From the NCBI GenBank assembly GCA_043777375.1, contig JAYWHX010000007.1, forward strand, positions 13,205-77,204: a stretch of DNA of 64,000 nucleotides, written 5' to 3'. How positions within the stretch are numbered: the first letter of the stretch is position 1; every line of letters begins with the position of its first letter. The notes under the pieces were generated by a model. It was not told where the DNA came from. It saw nothing but the letters and a program-made list of their open reading frames with translations, and searched no databases. The DNA is from TH-plancto1 sp043777375. Lineage in GTDB: Bacteria > Planctomycetota > Planctomycetia > Planctomycetales > Planctomycetaceae. This document shows positions 26,996-36,093 of this stretch, one piece after another. Position numbers and translations under genes: made by a program.

Positions 26996-27174
26996 GGGAG
27001 ACCTTCAAATGGAATGGCCAGCGGCCACTGGGAGAATGAGGACAGAGAGTCTTTGGCGGGACAGAAACAGGAGGAAGTATAAGCTTCGAAGCCCGGGGCA
27101 TCGAGATGACCGTCCTCCCTAGCAAGCGGACACCTGCTCACCCAACCGCAACCACTCTGCACCCCAAGAATTCC

Positions 27175-27213
27175 AAAAAAAAAGGAGGCACCCGTTACCG
27201 GATACCTCCTTTT
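27175..27213 (-). terminator. Terminator between rpsG and fusA
   Basis: The arms aaaaggagg and cctcctttt flank a 16-base centre, and the minus strand continues with nine T. It should end the rpsL-rpsG transcript and uncouple fusA from it, unlike the usual str operon. Confidence 0.85.
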
Positions 27214-27267
27214 GATGATTTCATCAACGCGCTTGGGGATTGCTCGGCAATCAACCAGCGAGACGAA

Positions 27268-27741
27268 CTACCACGCGAAGTGAGCGAATGCCTTGTTAGC
27301 ATCGGCCATCTTGTGGACGTTTTCACGCTTGGTCATCGCAGCCCCTTCACGCTTGTAGGCTGCCAAGAACTCTTCCGACAGAGATGCGGCGATCCCGCGC
27401 CCCTTGCGTCCACGGCAGGCTTCTAGAATCCAGCGAATGGCCAGAGCCCGCTGACGACGAGTTCCCACCGGAGTCGGAACCTGATAAGTCGCCCCACCGA
27501 CGCGCTTGGACCGAACTTCGATCGCCGGCTTGACATTGTCAACAGCGTGCTGGAAGACCTCCAGCTCACTGGCTTCTGGAAGCTTCTTCTTGATGATGTC
27601 CATCGCATCATAGAAAACGCGAAGAGCAACGGACTTCTTGCCGTCACGCATCATGCAATTGACGAACTTCGAAACGAGCAACGAACCGAACTTGGCGTCG
27701 GGCTGCAGCTGATCTTCACTGGATGTAAAGTTCTTAGCCAT
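27268..27741 (-). CDS. rpsG: 30S ribosomal protein S7
   Basis: The 157-residue protein has KFGSLLVSKFVNCMMRDGKK, the block KPAIEVRSKRVGGATYQVP and the C-terminal KMADANKAFAHFAW. S7 organises the 3' major domain of 16S rRNA and contacts E-site tRNA. It follows rpsL by 73 bases and precedes a terminator. Confidence 0.97.
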   Translation of the reverse strand: MAKNFTSSEDQLQPDAKFGSLLVSKFVNCMMRDGKKSVALRVFYDAMDIIKKKLPEASELEVFQHAVDNVKPAIEVRSKRVGGATYQVPTPVGTRRQRALAIRWILEACRGRKGRGIAASLSEEFLAAYKREGAAMTKRENVHKMADANKAFAHFAW

Positions 27742-27814
27742 TTGGTTTTCCGATTCACGAAATCAACAGAATGCCGTCAAGGGGCACTACTTGCCTCACA
27801 CGAGGCAGCCGACA

Positions 27815-28192
27815 CTACTTGGCCTTGGGACGCTTGGCACCGTAACGGGAGCGAGCCTGACGACGGGCAGAGACGCCCAAAGTGTCAAGCACACCGCGAA
27901 TGATCTTGTAGCGAACACCGGGAAGGTCACGCACACGACCACCACGGACGAGCACAATGCTATGCTCTTGAAGATTGTGGCCTTCACCCGGAATGTAGGC
28001 CGTGAGTTCCTTGCCGCTCGACAAGCGAACACGTGCGATCTTTCGAAGAGCCGAGTTCGGCTTCTTCGGAGTCATCGTTCGTACTTGAAGGCATACGCCA
28101 CGCTTCTGAGGACAGCCCTCGAGCAACGGCGTTTTAGTCTTCGTGGATTGCTTCTTCCGCGGCTTGCGAATTAGCTGATTGATTGTCGGCAT
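27815..28192 (-). CDS. rpsL: 30S ribosomal protein S12
   Basis: The 125-residue protein begins MPTINQLIRKPRKKQSTKTK and contains TPKKPNSALRK and GEGHNLQEHSIVLVRGGRV. S12 controls decoding accuracy. Lys43 is retained, but residue 88, Lys in E. coli, is Arg here (GGRVRDLPGVRY). The same Lys-to-Arg change is a known streptomycin-resistance substitution in other bacteria. The codon lies at 27929-27931. Confidence 0.97.
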   Translation of the reverse strand: MPTINQLIRKPRKKQSTKTKTPLLEGCPQKRGVCLQVRTMTPKKPNSALRKIARVRLSSGKELTAYIPGEGHNLQEHSIVLVRGGRVRDLPGVRYKIIRGVLDTLGVSARRQARSRYGAKRPKAK

Positions 28193-28421
28193 GACGTCAG
28201 ATGCTCTCTGTCCGGAACTCGCAGCCTGTCAGGGCCGGATTTTTGGGAAGTTGAGGAATATACTGGTGCTGATCGTGATGGTCAAGCAACCGGATCACAG
28301 TGCTTGACTCTTTCTTCTTGCGAGTGGAAAGACCAGACCCTGCACTCCAGATGCAACCAAAACTGTGACTCTCACACTGCCAGCATGGCCAGCAAAGTGC
28401 ACCAACAGCCCTGTTTCACTG

Positions 28422-28453
28422 AAAACCCCTCGCCAGCACGATCGCGACGAGGG
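28422..28453 (-). terminator. Probable terminator of rplS
   Basis: Arms ccctcg and cgaggg form a short stem around a 15-base centre, followed by TTTT on the minus strand, about 40 bases past the rplS stop. The stem is short, so efficiency is uncertain. The rest of the interval to rpsL shows no gene. Confidence 0.55.
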
Positions 28454-28489
28454 ATTCATAACCACAGCCACTGAATTGGCTTGACACAC

Positions 28490-28864
28490 TTACTTCGCGG
28501 GAGCCGCCGCCTTCACACGACGCTCGACCAGGCGAGTCGCCTTGCCGATTCGGTCACGGAGGAAGTACAGCTTGGCACGGCGAACGATGCCGTGCCGCTT
28601 GACCACAACATCAGCGATCTTGGGGCTATTTGTTGGAAATGTCCGCTCCACCCCTTCTCCGTTGACGATCCGCCGCACGGTGAACATCTCACCGACGCCG
28701 CGTCCCCGCAGGGCAATCACCACACCCGAGAAGATCTGGATGCGTTCTTTGTCTTTATCCCCGTCCAGAATACGGGTATGGACATCGACCGAGTCACCCA
28801 CCTCGAATTTCAGAGGGATCTGACGGAGATTCGGCTTCTCAGCGACGTGGATGAGCTTGTGCAT
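28490..28864 (-). CDS. rplS: 50S ribosomal protein L19
   Basis: The 124-residue protein has FEVGDSVDVHTRILDGDKDK, RIQIFSGVVIALRGRGVGE and the block GVERTFPTNSPKIADVVVKR, all L19 signatures. L19 takes part in an intersubunit bridge. In many bacteria it follows trmD and rpsP; here it stands alone next to the str genes. Confidence 0.96.
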   Translation of the reverse strand: MHKLIHVAEKPNLRQIPLKFEVGDSVDVHTRILDGDKDKERIQIFSGVVIALRGRGVGEMFTVRRIVNGEGVERTFPTNSPKIADVVVKRHGIVRRAKLYFLRDRIGKATRLVERRVKAAAPAK

Positions 28865-29064
28865 GGTGCTTGAAATCCTAGCTCCCTCGCCGCACAGGGA
28901 ATGCCCTGTAATTGACCTCCAGCGATGGGAACTGGTAAGGATATCTCATCCCGAACTGACCAGCAAGCGAACCCATTGATTCGCATCTCCCCACCGATCA
29001 CCGGAAGAAAACTTCTGCCAAATCCCTGACTTCTGGAATCGAAACCATCCCCACAATCCTCGAA

Positions 29065-29661
29065 CTAGGCCCCCAGTTGCCACTGCTTCACCACATCCAG
29101 CGGATAGACCAGCATCAGCACATTCAACGCCAACGAGTCACGAATCCACACCAGCAACACCAACTCCACAACGACGAAAAACGCGACCGACCACTTCCAG
29201 GATACCCGGCTCGCCAGCCAATAACCGGCCACACACGAGGCCACGTCGCACACCGAATTCACCATCGAATCGCCGGTATACCCGAGTGCAATCGTCATCG
29301 TGCGATAGCGATCAATCACCAGCGGCGAGTTCTCCAGCACTTCCCACGCCGCTTCCAAGGCCACACACGCCCACAGCCGCCAACCCGGCCTGATTTTGCC
29401 TCGCAATAACCACAACCCCGCAAAAAACAGTACACCATGCAGCATGTGCGAAGAACTATACGCATCGAACATGTGCTGCGAACAATGCCGACTATCCACA
29501 TCGGAGATCCACGGCGACCAGCTGCCGCAGCCGCAAAACCACACCCGATCTTCCAACTTTAAAGCGATGACCATCACCACCAAGGTCACCAAGCAGGCCG
29601 CCCTCACCGCCCGCGACAACGGGGATTCCAGCAACTGGGCTTCATTTCCCCGGGCGTCCAT
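29065..29661 (-). CDS. DUF2585 (UPF0314) family membrane protein
   Basis: The 198-residue protein has several membrane spans and the family blocks SQHMFDAYSSSHMLHGVLFF, CVALEAAWEVLENSPLVIDR and YTGDSMVNSVCDVASCVAGY. DUF2585 proteins are multi-span membrane proteins of unknown function; the clustered His, Glu and Asp residues near the membrane suggest a catalytic or metal-binding role, which is inference. The start shares one base with the stop of the upstream gene (TGATG), so the two should be co-translated. Confidence 0.85.
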   Translation of the reverse strand: MDARGNEAQLLESPLSRAVRAACLVTLVVMVIALKLEDRVWFCGCGSWSPWISDVDSRHCSQHMFDAYSSSHMLHGVLFFAGLWLLRGKIRPGWRLWACVALEAAWEVLENSPLVIDRYRTMTIALGYTGDSMVNSVCDVASCVAGYWLASRVSWKWSVAFFVVVELVLLVWIRDSLALNVLMLVYPLDVVKQWQLGA

Positions 29662-30542
29662 CACATCCCCAACCGCTGTTGATCGAGGTCCACCAGCCAC
29701 AGCCAGTCATCAAACAGGAACTCAAACCGAATCCCCAGTAGCGCAATGCGGGCCATCACCGTATTCGCAAACGCCGCTCCAAAGGTAATCATCAGGACCA
29801 TGACACCCACGCGAGAAACCTTGCCAAACGCCCCTTTATGCTCCCATGAGAAGAAAAAGTACGTCAAAGCGGCCAACATGCTCACCAGCAGGATGGTGTT
29901 GGAGAAGCTGTCGAGCCACACAATCGCCCCACTGACCTCGTCGACCACCAGCAATGGCTTGATCGACGCCCGAATTTGACTGAGGAAATCGGCCTGCAAA
30001 AAACTGACCAGCTTCAGTCCCGCCGTGGTTCCAATGATAAATGCCAGCGGCCACCGCGAAATCCACGTCCCCTTTGGTGCCAATCGCCACAACAGCATCA
30101 CCCCCAACACCAACGGAACCAGGTTGATCGCCCAGTGCTCATCGCGCACCGGAGATAACCCAGGCATCGCCCAGGACTGAGTGAGTTTCGGCAACAGCTT
30201 TCCCAGCAGGTTCGGCACCAGCACAGTCCAAAAACTCACAATCATCCAATACGCAGCCGAAACGCCGATGAACACCGACTCCGACAGTTTGTAAACCACG
30301 TTGTCCCGGTACAGAAACGATAACACAGCCAACGTCATGAACGCAGCTGTCCAGATCCCCGCTGTCCTTGACCAGCTAATCTCCCCAAACCCCAGTTGAG
30401 TCTGGGTATACGTCGCTGGCTGTGTGATCCCATCAACTGTTTCGCTGTACCCCAGCCCGACACCGGTCGTGGCAGCGCGCGTCGCCAGATATAGCCCCGC
30501 CACCGCGAAGATCACCATCCAGACCTTGGTTTCAAGCTTCAT
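29661..30542 (-). CDS. Multi-span membrane protein of unknown function
   Basis: The 293-residue protein has about seven hydrophobic spans, such as VWMVIFAVAGLYLATRAAT, AAYWMIVSFWTVLVPNLLG and VGVMVLMITFGAAFANTVM. A short conserved-looking segment, SPVRDEHWAINLVPLVLG, lies between spans. I do not recognise the family. It is translationally coupled to the DUF2585 gene downstream, so the two may work as a pair in the membrane. Confidence 0.65.
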   Translation of the reverse strand: MKLETKVWMVIFAVAGLYLATRAATTGVGLGYSETVDGITQPATYTQTQLGFGEISWSRTAGIWTAAFMTLAVLSFLYRDNVVYKLSESVFIGVSAAYWMIVSFWTVLVPNLLGKLLPKLTQSWAMPGLSPVRDEHWAINLVPLVLGVMLLWRLAPKGTWISRWPLAFIIGTTAGLKLVSFLQADFLSQIRASIKPLLVVDEVSGAIVWLDSFSNTILLVSMLAALTYFFFSWEHKGAFGKVSRVGVMVLMITFGAAFANTVMARIALLGIRFEFLFDDWLWLVDLDQQRLGM

Positions 30543-30753
30543 GGGCCAATCCCTGATGGACTCCGTGAACGAGCTCCCGATGGAGCAACACAGGCGTTAT
30601 AGCCGGTCGATCCGTGCTTTGGCGAGAGTGCGAGTGAGCGACACAGCGATCACGTAGGCTCCGTAAAATCAAACTCCTCTTGCAATTTTTTCAATTTTCG
30701 TGCGTCATACATCCGTTCAAGGGCCGCTTGCCCGGTTTTCTCGGAGAGAGACA

Positions 30754-32052
30754 ATGAAGCGTCTGGCTGGCTGGGTTGTGGCATTAGGTATCGGACTGTT
30801 CACTGGCACGGGTAGCCGCGCTGAGGAACTCGACTTGATCTTGGAACAGGCCCCAGGTGTCGAGAAAGGCGTCATGGAATCCGGCCCCCGCAACCGGAAT
30901 CCGATCCAGGAACTGGATCTGTTAGTCGATCCTGAGCAACCAGCATCATCGACGCAGCCCCGCACCAAAATCGATCCGAATCAACCCAGAGGAACGGGGC
31001 GCTGGATTCGCCGGCCGAACAACGCCGGAGAAGCGGGCAAGCCCCAATCGCAGCCACTCAATTTTACTGTCGAACCACAGTTCATCATCCCGGAAGACAA
31101 AGAAGAACTGCTCGGACTGCCTGACGCCGATAACCAAGAGACATTCCGAACCGGGGGAGGACGAGTCTACCCTGTCGATCACCTGGTGATCCCGTTACAG
31201 TCAAATCCAGCAGGTCGCCAGCCCCCACTTCAAGCCGCCAATCTCCAGCGGCAACAGCTGATCCAGTCACTCCAAACTCTACAAGACGCCTACTGCCGCA
31301 ACGCCCAGCTCGACGAAGCCCTCGCCGTCCGCAACATGATTCGCCATCTGCAAGCTCAAGCCATTGCAGCTGGTTCACTGCCGGAACCCGTGGCCGTGAC
31401 TCCCCCGGGTGCCGTCGAGACTCCCAATGCCTATGACCTGCGCGGCCAGAACGGCAAGACCTTCTACCGCAAGGTCACCGGCTCGGTCGCCGACTACGTC
31501 TGGGGTGGAGAGAACAATGTCTACACCGATGATTCCAATCTGGCGACCGCAGCTGTCCATGCCGGAGTGCTGAAAGTCGGCGAGACCGAGATCGTCCGGT
31601 TCACAATCCTGGCTGGCAAAGATTCGTATGTGGGCAGTACCCGGAATGGAGTCACGCCCCGCCCTTGGCAAAGCTTCGGCGGCAGCGTCCGCATCGACGG
31701 AGCGGCCCCGGAAATCGACAGCGTCTATGACATGCGAGGTCAGGACAAACCCCCGTTCGCCGTCTATGTCGTCGGCAGCCTGAGCGGCACCGTCTACGGC
31801 ACCGGGTCCTACACCGACGATTCCGACATCGGCACCGCAGCTGTGCATGCGGGGCTGCTCAAGGATGGTGAGGCGGGGTTCGTGATGGTGACATTGGAGG
31901 GCGGCAAAGACTCATACGAGGCCAGCACCCAGAACGGCGTGACGACCTCTCCCTACGGCAGCTGGGGCGGTGGGTTCCGGCTGTCGGCGTTTCAGCCTGT
32001 GAAAACCAGCATGCGATTGGGCAGCCACAACTTCATCTTGGATGTGTTCTAG
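30754..32052 (+). CDS. Secreted protein with two LCCL domains
   Basis: The 432-residue protein starts with a signal peptide (MKRLAGWVVALGIGLFTGTG) after a GGAGAGA ribosome site. A Gln/Leu-rich helical segment near residues 165-205 precedes two LCCL domains. Each has the V/Y-G-x-x-x-YTDDS-x-x-x-TAAVHAG block and ends with the DSY-x-x-ST-x-NGVT segment followed by a Gly-rich strand. LCCL domains were named from Limulus factor C, cochlin and Lgl1 and are secreted binding modules in eukaryotes; bacterial versions occur in export-rich groups. The cysteines of the animal domain are not conserved here. Role unknown, probably extracytoplasmic binding. Confidence 0.8.
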   Translation: MKRLAGWVVALGIGLFTGTGSRAEELDLILEQAPGVEKGVMESGPRNRNPIQELDLLVDPEQPASSTQPRTKIDPNQPRGTGRWIRRPNNAGEAGKPQSQPLNFTVEPQFIIPEDKEELLGLPDADNQETFRTGGGRVYPVDHLVIPLQSNPAGRQPPLQAANLQRQQLIQSLQTLQDAYCRNAQLDEALAVRNMIRHLQAQAIAAGSLPEPVAVTPPGAVETPNAYDLRGQNGKTFYRKVTGSVADYVWGGENNVYTDDSNLATAAVHAGVLKVGETEIVRFTILAGKDSYVGSTRNGVTPRPWQSFGGSVRIDGAAPEIDSVYDMRGQDKPPFAVYVVGSLSGTVYGTGSYTDDSDIGTAAVHAGLLKDGEAGFVMVTLEGGKDSYEASTQNGVTTSPYGSWGGGFRLSAFQPVKTSMRLGSHNFILDVF

Positions 32053-32350
32053 TGGACTCCCATGTGGAAGATGAGAGGTAGCTCGTTGACCTCAGCTCCG
32101 CTGGGGGCCACATCTCCCTGAAGCTCCGCTTCGCCGTGTGCCGAACCTCAGCGAGCATTGGACGTGAGTCCCACGTGTTCGAGAGACGTTCTCCGACCAA
32201 ACGACTGTCTGCGAGCATGACCGCGCCACCCCAACACGGCGGACTGAGTTCCAGCCGCCCGCTGCCGATCTGCAAATCACGATGAGACCAAGAGATGCCT
32301 CGCTTCGAAAACTTCGAACCGCAGCCAATCGAGCGGTGAGGAAGTCCAAC

Positions 32351-33199
32351 ATGTCCACGAAATCATGGCTGCTGATCGCAGCTCTGCTGGTCCCGATCCT
32401 GGGAGCCAATGCCAGCCCGGCCGAGAACAATCCGCAGTCCTTCCAGGAGCGCTGGCAGTTGCAATTCTACCCCGATGATCTGCCCGACCAGCGTCCGCAA
32501 CTGAGTGGCACCGAGTGGGTGAAAGCCGGTGACATGAACATCCTCGGGAGGCGGACCGATCAGGTCATTCGATTCCCGGTCGATCGTCGGGCGGAATTGA
32601 TTCCGCCCCAGCGAAATGATGAGAACGGAATGAGTTCCGTTCTCCAGCCGGTCGAATTCACTCACATTTTCCACCCCGGTCTCCCGGCCAACGAGCCGAC
32701 CACCGAGACCACCGAGAAATATCGCCAGTCCGTGGTCGTCGGCCCCTGCATCGAATACGGCGGGCAGGTGCACACGTTCCATGTGGTGCCGGGCCAGCAG
32801 CTCCTGTTCCACGCAGTCGTTCCCGTGAACGCCCTTCAGTGGTACACAGTCGCGGTGAGATTCACCGGGCCACCCGCTGCCGGAAGAGTGCCTCCCGACC
32901 GCAACTTCCGCATCACGGAGTTCTTGTTCGAGTTCGGAGCTGACCCGCTCAAGGTCAACGAGGGTCCACTGACGATCCATTACCATTCTCGCGATTCCTG
33001 CGATGAGAAACTCACGATCCAGCATTTCCACCGCACGTTCCGCCTAGCTCGCAAGCCCAATGACTCTCCGAAAGTCCGTCGCATCTCGACCGCCTTCGCA
33101 AGGGACCTCCTCTTCATTCCCGAACACCGATACGCCCTGATCGATGAGGATCACTACGACGCGGCCGGAGATGAGCTGTTCGTGCCGCTGAAGGAATAG
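32351..33199 (+). CDS. Secreted protein of unknown function
   Basis: The 282-residue protein begins with a signal peptide (MSTKSWLLIAALLVPILGAN ending in ASPAEN). The rest is soluble, with no recognised motif; conserved-looking pieces are VVVGPCIEYGGQVHTFHVVP and FHAVVPVNALQWYTVAVRF. It follows the LCCL protein in the same direction after about 300 bases that show no gene or clear repeat. Family not recognised. Confidence 0.55.
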   Translation: MSTKSWLLIAALLVPILGANASPAENNPQSFQERWQLQFYPDDLPDQRPQLSGTEWVKAGDMNILGRRTDQVIRFPVDRRAELIPPQRNDENGMSSVLQPVEFTHIFHPGLPANEPTTETTEKYRQSVVVGPCIEYGGQVHTFHVVPGQQLLFHAVVPVNALQWYTVAVRFTGPPAAGRVPPDRNFRITEFLFEFGADPLKVNEGPLTIHYHSRDSCDEKLTIQHFHRTFRLARKPNDSPKVRRISTAFARDLLFIPEHRYALIDEDHYDAAGDELFVPLKE

Positions 33200-33252
33200 T
33201 GGCAGAGACACTGGAGCCCCTTCAGCACTGATTGTTAGGACGCGCCTCAGTC

Positions 33253-33392
33253 GGGAGGGCGAGGCTCCTGCCGAGCCGTTCTGGCGAGTTGACATGTCCC
33301 CTGGCTCGCGGCTTAGCACTGGCTTCCCCCTCCCGCCCCGTGCCAGACTGCAACCGACACCCAGCTGACGGGCGGGAAGCCTAACCCACGGG
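33253..33392. repeat. Dispersed GAGGCTCCTGCC and GGAAGCCTA repeats
   Basis: The first piece (33253-33277) contains gggagggcgaggctcctgcc and recurs as an inverted pair near 34813-34892. The second piece (33367-33392) contains gggaagcctaacccacggg; a related copy, ggaagcctacccaacggg, lies at 41843-41868. Both second-type copies sit beside or across the stop codon of a minus-strand gene. Confidence 0.6.
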
Positions 33393-34682
33393 CGTCGCCC
33401 AGTGTTCGCGATACTGCCGATGAGTCCGCGCATCCGCCTCCGCGTCATCTTTGATTCGCCCCAGCAGGGGATCCACATTCAGCAACCGCCCCACCCGCGC
33501 GGCGATGTTCCCCAGATGCACGATTCCCGCAGCTGTGGTGCCAGCGGTGATGTCGGCGTTCGTCGGTGTCCCGTTGCGAACCGCGTCAAAAAAATTCTGG
33601 TGATGCGCCGCCAGATCGCCCCCGCCTGACCCCTCGGCCAGAAGCTTGTTCCGGGGACCATACAGCTTCCAACCCGACGAATGCCCCATGACGAGAACCC
33701 CCTCGGTGCCGTAGAACGCAGCTCCGTTTTCGTACCCTTCCTGAACATAGGGGGACCAGATTCGTTGTTCAAAAACCAGCTGCTTGTGGCGTCCTGCGGG
33801 GGCTCCATCATGGGGGTATTCACACACCACGTACTGCGTATCGGGGAACTGCTGGTCGTCATCGAAGTAGTTCTTACCTCCTAGGCACGTCACGCGGCTC
33901 GGCAGAGTTCGCACTCCCAGCCCCCACGCGGCCACATCAATATCATGCACGCCATCGTTGCCCATATCGCCACAGCCAAATTCATACCACCACCGCCAGA
34001 CGCCATGCAGCAGGTTCGTGCGGTAGGGTGTTTTCGGAGCGGGGCCGGTCCAGGTGTCGAAGTCGAGGTGCGGCGGCGGATCGCTCGGCTGGGTCTTGCC
34101 AATCGAGCCCCGCCGCTGGCTGTTCCACGCCTTAGCCACCAGAATCTCGCCAATCTCGCCCTTCAGCACATGTTCAATCCCTTCCCGCACAAACCCGGTA
34201 CTGCGACTCTGCGTCCCCACCTGCAACATCTTCCCCGAGCGCTGCACCGCTTCGGCCATCAGCTGCCCCTCGCGGATATTGTGACAGCAGGGCTTCTCGA
34301 CGTAGACATGCTTTCCAGCATCGAGAGCCAGAATCGCCGCGGGACCGTGCCAGTGATCGGGCGTGGCGATAAACACCGCGTCAATCTTCGGATCGGCCAG
34401 CACCTGTCGCAGATCGCCCGTCGCCTGGGTCGATTGCCCTCCCCCAGTCGCGGTTTCTAGAGCCTTGGCTGCTCGCTGTTGGTCGACATCACACACCCAC
34501 CGCAGGTCGATGTCCTGCCGAGCCGCCAATAACTTGAGATGACTACTCCCTTGCCCGCCTGGACCGATCAAGCCCACACCCAGCTTCCGCGACGGATCAT
34601 CCGACTTCGCCGTCCCAACAAAAGCCCACGTCGCCGCCCCCGCCACTGTCGTCATCAAAAAATCACGCCGTGGAGTCGTCAT
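33381..34682 (-). CDS. Gfo/Idh/MocA family oxidoreductase, Tat-exported
   Basis: The 433-residue protein starts MTTPRRDFLMTTVAGAATWA with a twin-arginine signal, so it should be exported folded. A Rossmann domain follows (GVGLIGPGGQGSSHLKLLAA) with the family EKP motif in HVYVEKPCCHNIREGQ, then the C-terminal alpha/beta domain with GVWRWWYEFGCGDMGNDGVHD. Such proteins oxidise or reduce sugars with NAD(P), and planctomycetes have many exported members. I chose the ATG with GAGG five bases upstream; another ATG six codons earlier is possible. Confidence 0.88.
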   Translation of the reverse strand: MTTPRRDFLMTTVAGAATWAFVGTAKSDDPSRKLGVGLIGPGGQGSSHLKLLAARQDIDLRWVCDVDQQRAAKALETATGGGQSTQATGDLRQVLADPKIDAVFIATPDHWHGPAAILALDAGKHVYVEKPCCHNIREGQLMAEAVQRSGKMLQVGTQSRSTGFVREGIEHVLKGEIGEILVAKAWNSQRRGSIGKTQPSDPPPHLDFDTWTGPAPKTPYRTNLLHGVWRWWYEFGCGDMGNDGVHDIDVAAWGLGVRTLPSRVTCLGGKNYFDDDQQFPDTQYVVCEYPHDGAPAGRHKQLVFEQRIWSPYVQEGYENGAAFYGTEGVLVMGHSSGWKLYGPRNKLLAEGSGGGDLAAHHQNFFDAVRNGTPTNADITAGTTAAGIVHLGNIAARVGRLLNVDPLLGRIKDDAEADARTHRQYREHWATPVG

Positions 34683-34812
34683 CGCAGCCTCATCACTCAT
34701 GGGGAAGATGTTCGGCAATCGCGAGCTGAATTCACTTTTCAACCCGAACGCATCAAAGAATGCCCACATCAATACCAAGTGTCAACGTCGCGCGAAACTG
34801 CTGCTTCGCGAT

Positions 34813-34892
34813 GGGAGGGTGAAGCTCCTGCAGAGCTGCGAACGCCAACGGACGCTCTCTCGCCAGATCAGTTCGGCAGGAGCCTCGCCTCC
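34813..34892. repeat. Inverted pair of GAGGCTCCTGCC repeats
   Basis: A left piece with gaagctcctgcagagct and a right piece with cggcaggagcctcgcctcc face each other across about 37 bases and could form a large hairpin in RNA. It lies between the Gfo/Idh gene and the superoxide dismutase gene. No coding potential. Confidence 0.6.
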
Positions 34893-35050
34893 TTGAGATC
34901 GCTCCCCACTCCCCCACTCAGTTGTTGCCATCCCCGTTCTCCCTAGAATGGGAGCGTCTCAGTCACTGGTCCCCCAAGGCCGTGGTGCTGGTCGCGGCCC
35001 CGTGGACCTCGACCGAACATCCCGACAGTTGAAACACAGGAGTCAATCCC

Positions 35051-35662
35051 ATGCCGTATACCCTGCCCGCTCTGCCCTACGCCCTCAATGCCCTCGAGCC
35101 GCACATCGATGCCAAGACGATGGAGATTCACCACGGCAAGCATCACCAAGCCTACATCAACAACGCCAACAAGGTCTTCGAAGCTCATCCCGACCTCGGC
35201 AACATGCCCGTCGAAGAGCTGCTGAAGGACCTGACCAAGGTTCCCGAAGCCGTCCGCACCGCTCTCCGCAACAACGCCGGTGGTCACGCAAACCACGCTC
35301 TGTTCTGGACCGTCATCGGTCCGAACGGCGGAGGCGAGCCGACCGGCGAACTCGCAACAGCGATCAACGCCGCCTTCGGCAACTTCGCCAGCTTCAAGGA
35401 AAAATTCGCAGCTGCTGGCACCACCCGGTTCGGCAGTGGCTGGGCGTGGCTGTCGGTGGCGAAGGATCACGGCCTGGTCGTGACCAGCACCGCCAACCAG
35501 GATAGCCCACTCTCCGAAGGCCAGACCCCGATCCTCGGAATGGACGTGTGGGAGCACGCCTACTATCTGCACTACCAAAACCGCCGTCCAGACTACATCG
35601 CCGCGTTCTGGAACGTGGTGAACTGGGCCGAAGTCGCCAAGCGGTTCGCCGCTGCGAAGTAG
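35051..35662 (+). CDS. sodA: Superoxide dismutase, Mn type
   Basis: The 203-residue enzyme converts superoxide to hydrogen peroxide and oxygen. Metal ligands fall in MEIHHGKHHQAYINNANKV, GGHANHALFW and MDVWEHAYYLHYQNRRPDYI. The GGHANHALFW and NGGGEPTGEL elements point to manganese, though a cambialistic enzyme cannot be excluded. No signal peptide, so it is cytoplasmic. A palindromic repeat cluster follows. Confidence 0.95.
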   Translation: MPYTLPALPYALNALEPHIDAKTMEIHHGKHHQAYINNANKVFEAHPDLGNMPVEELLKDLTKVPEAVRTALRNNAGGHANHALFWTVIGPNGGGEPTGELATAINAAFGNFASFKEKFAAAGTTRFGSGWAWLSVAKDHGLVVTSTANQDSPLSEGQTPILGMDVWEHAYYLHYQNRRPDYIAAFWNVVNWAEVAKRFAAAK

Positions 35663-35670
35663 CTGAAGAA

Positions 35671-35765
35671 GCTGTCAGCGATCAGCTGTCAGCCAGAATT
35701 AGCGAGCCGGGCGGCGTCAACCCCCGGAGTCTTCCAGTAGGACGGGCACGCTTGCTCGTCCTACT
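35671..35765. repeat. Cluster of three dispersed palindromic repeats
   Basis: Three different elements lie in a row: gctgtcagcgatcagctgtc, related to the topA-leader repeat; gccgggcggcgtcaaccccc (complementary ends ccggg/cccgg); and a perfect 9-bp hairpin agtaggacg with its complement cgtcctact. They sit in the leader of the following small gene. Confidence 0.65.
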
Positions 35766-35823
35766 TTTCTGTGTGCCAATGCCCCAAACAGGACGAGCCC
35801 CACCTAACACTCAGGAGACCCTT

Positions 35824-36093
35824 TTGGACCACAGACTTTTCGCACAGGAAAGCGGCTTTGGGCTTCTCGTTATCTATATTGCCGTGTTCTACTTTCTTCC
35901 GGTTTGTCTCGGAATTCTTTCTGCACTTGTGGCAATTCCGGTCGCACTCAGTGTCGCCAAACGAGCAGGCTCGGATAAACCCTGGAGAACAACCGTCCGG
36001 GTGCTCTACTTCGTACTCGGAATAACCGTTCTGGTTCAGGCACTCTGGTGGCTCTGGCTTTGGACGATCTGGGAATCAAAGGGACATATTTAA
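35824..36093 (+). CDS. Small two-span membrane protein
   Basis: The 89-residue protein has two hydrophobic spans (LLVIYIAVFYFLPVCLGILS and YFVLGITVLVQALWWLWLW) with a basic loop between them. I chose the TTG at 35824 because AGGAG lies six bases upstream; an ATG 15 codons earlier (MPQTGRAPPN) is possible but crosses a repeat. Family not recognised. Confidence 0.5.
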   Translation: MDHRLFAQESGFGLLVIYIAVFYFLPVCLGILSALVAIPVALSVAKRAGSDKPWRTTVRVLYFVLGITVLVQALWWLWLWTIWESKGHI

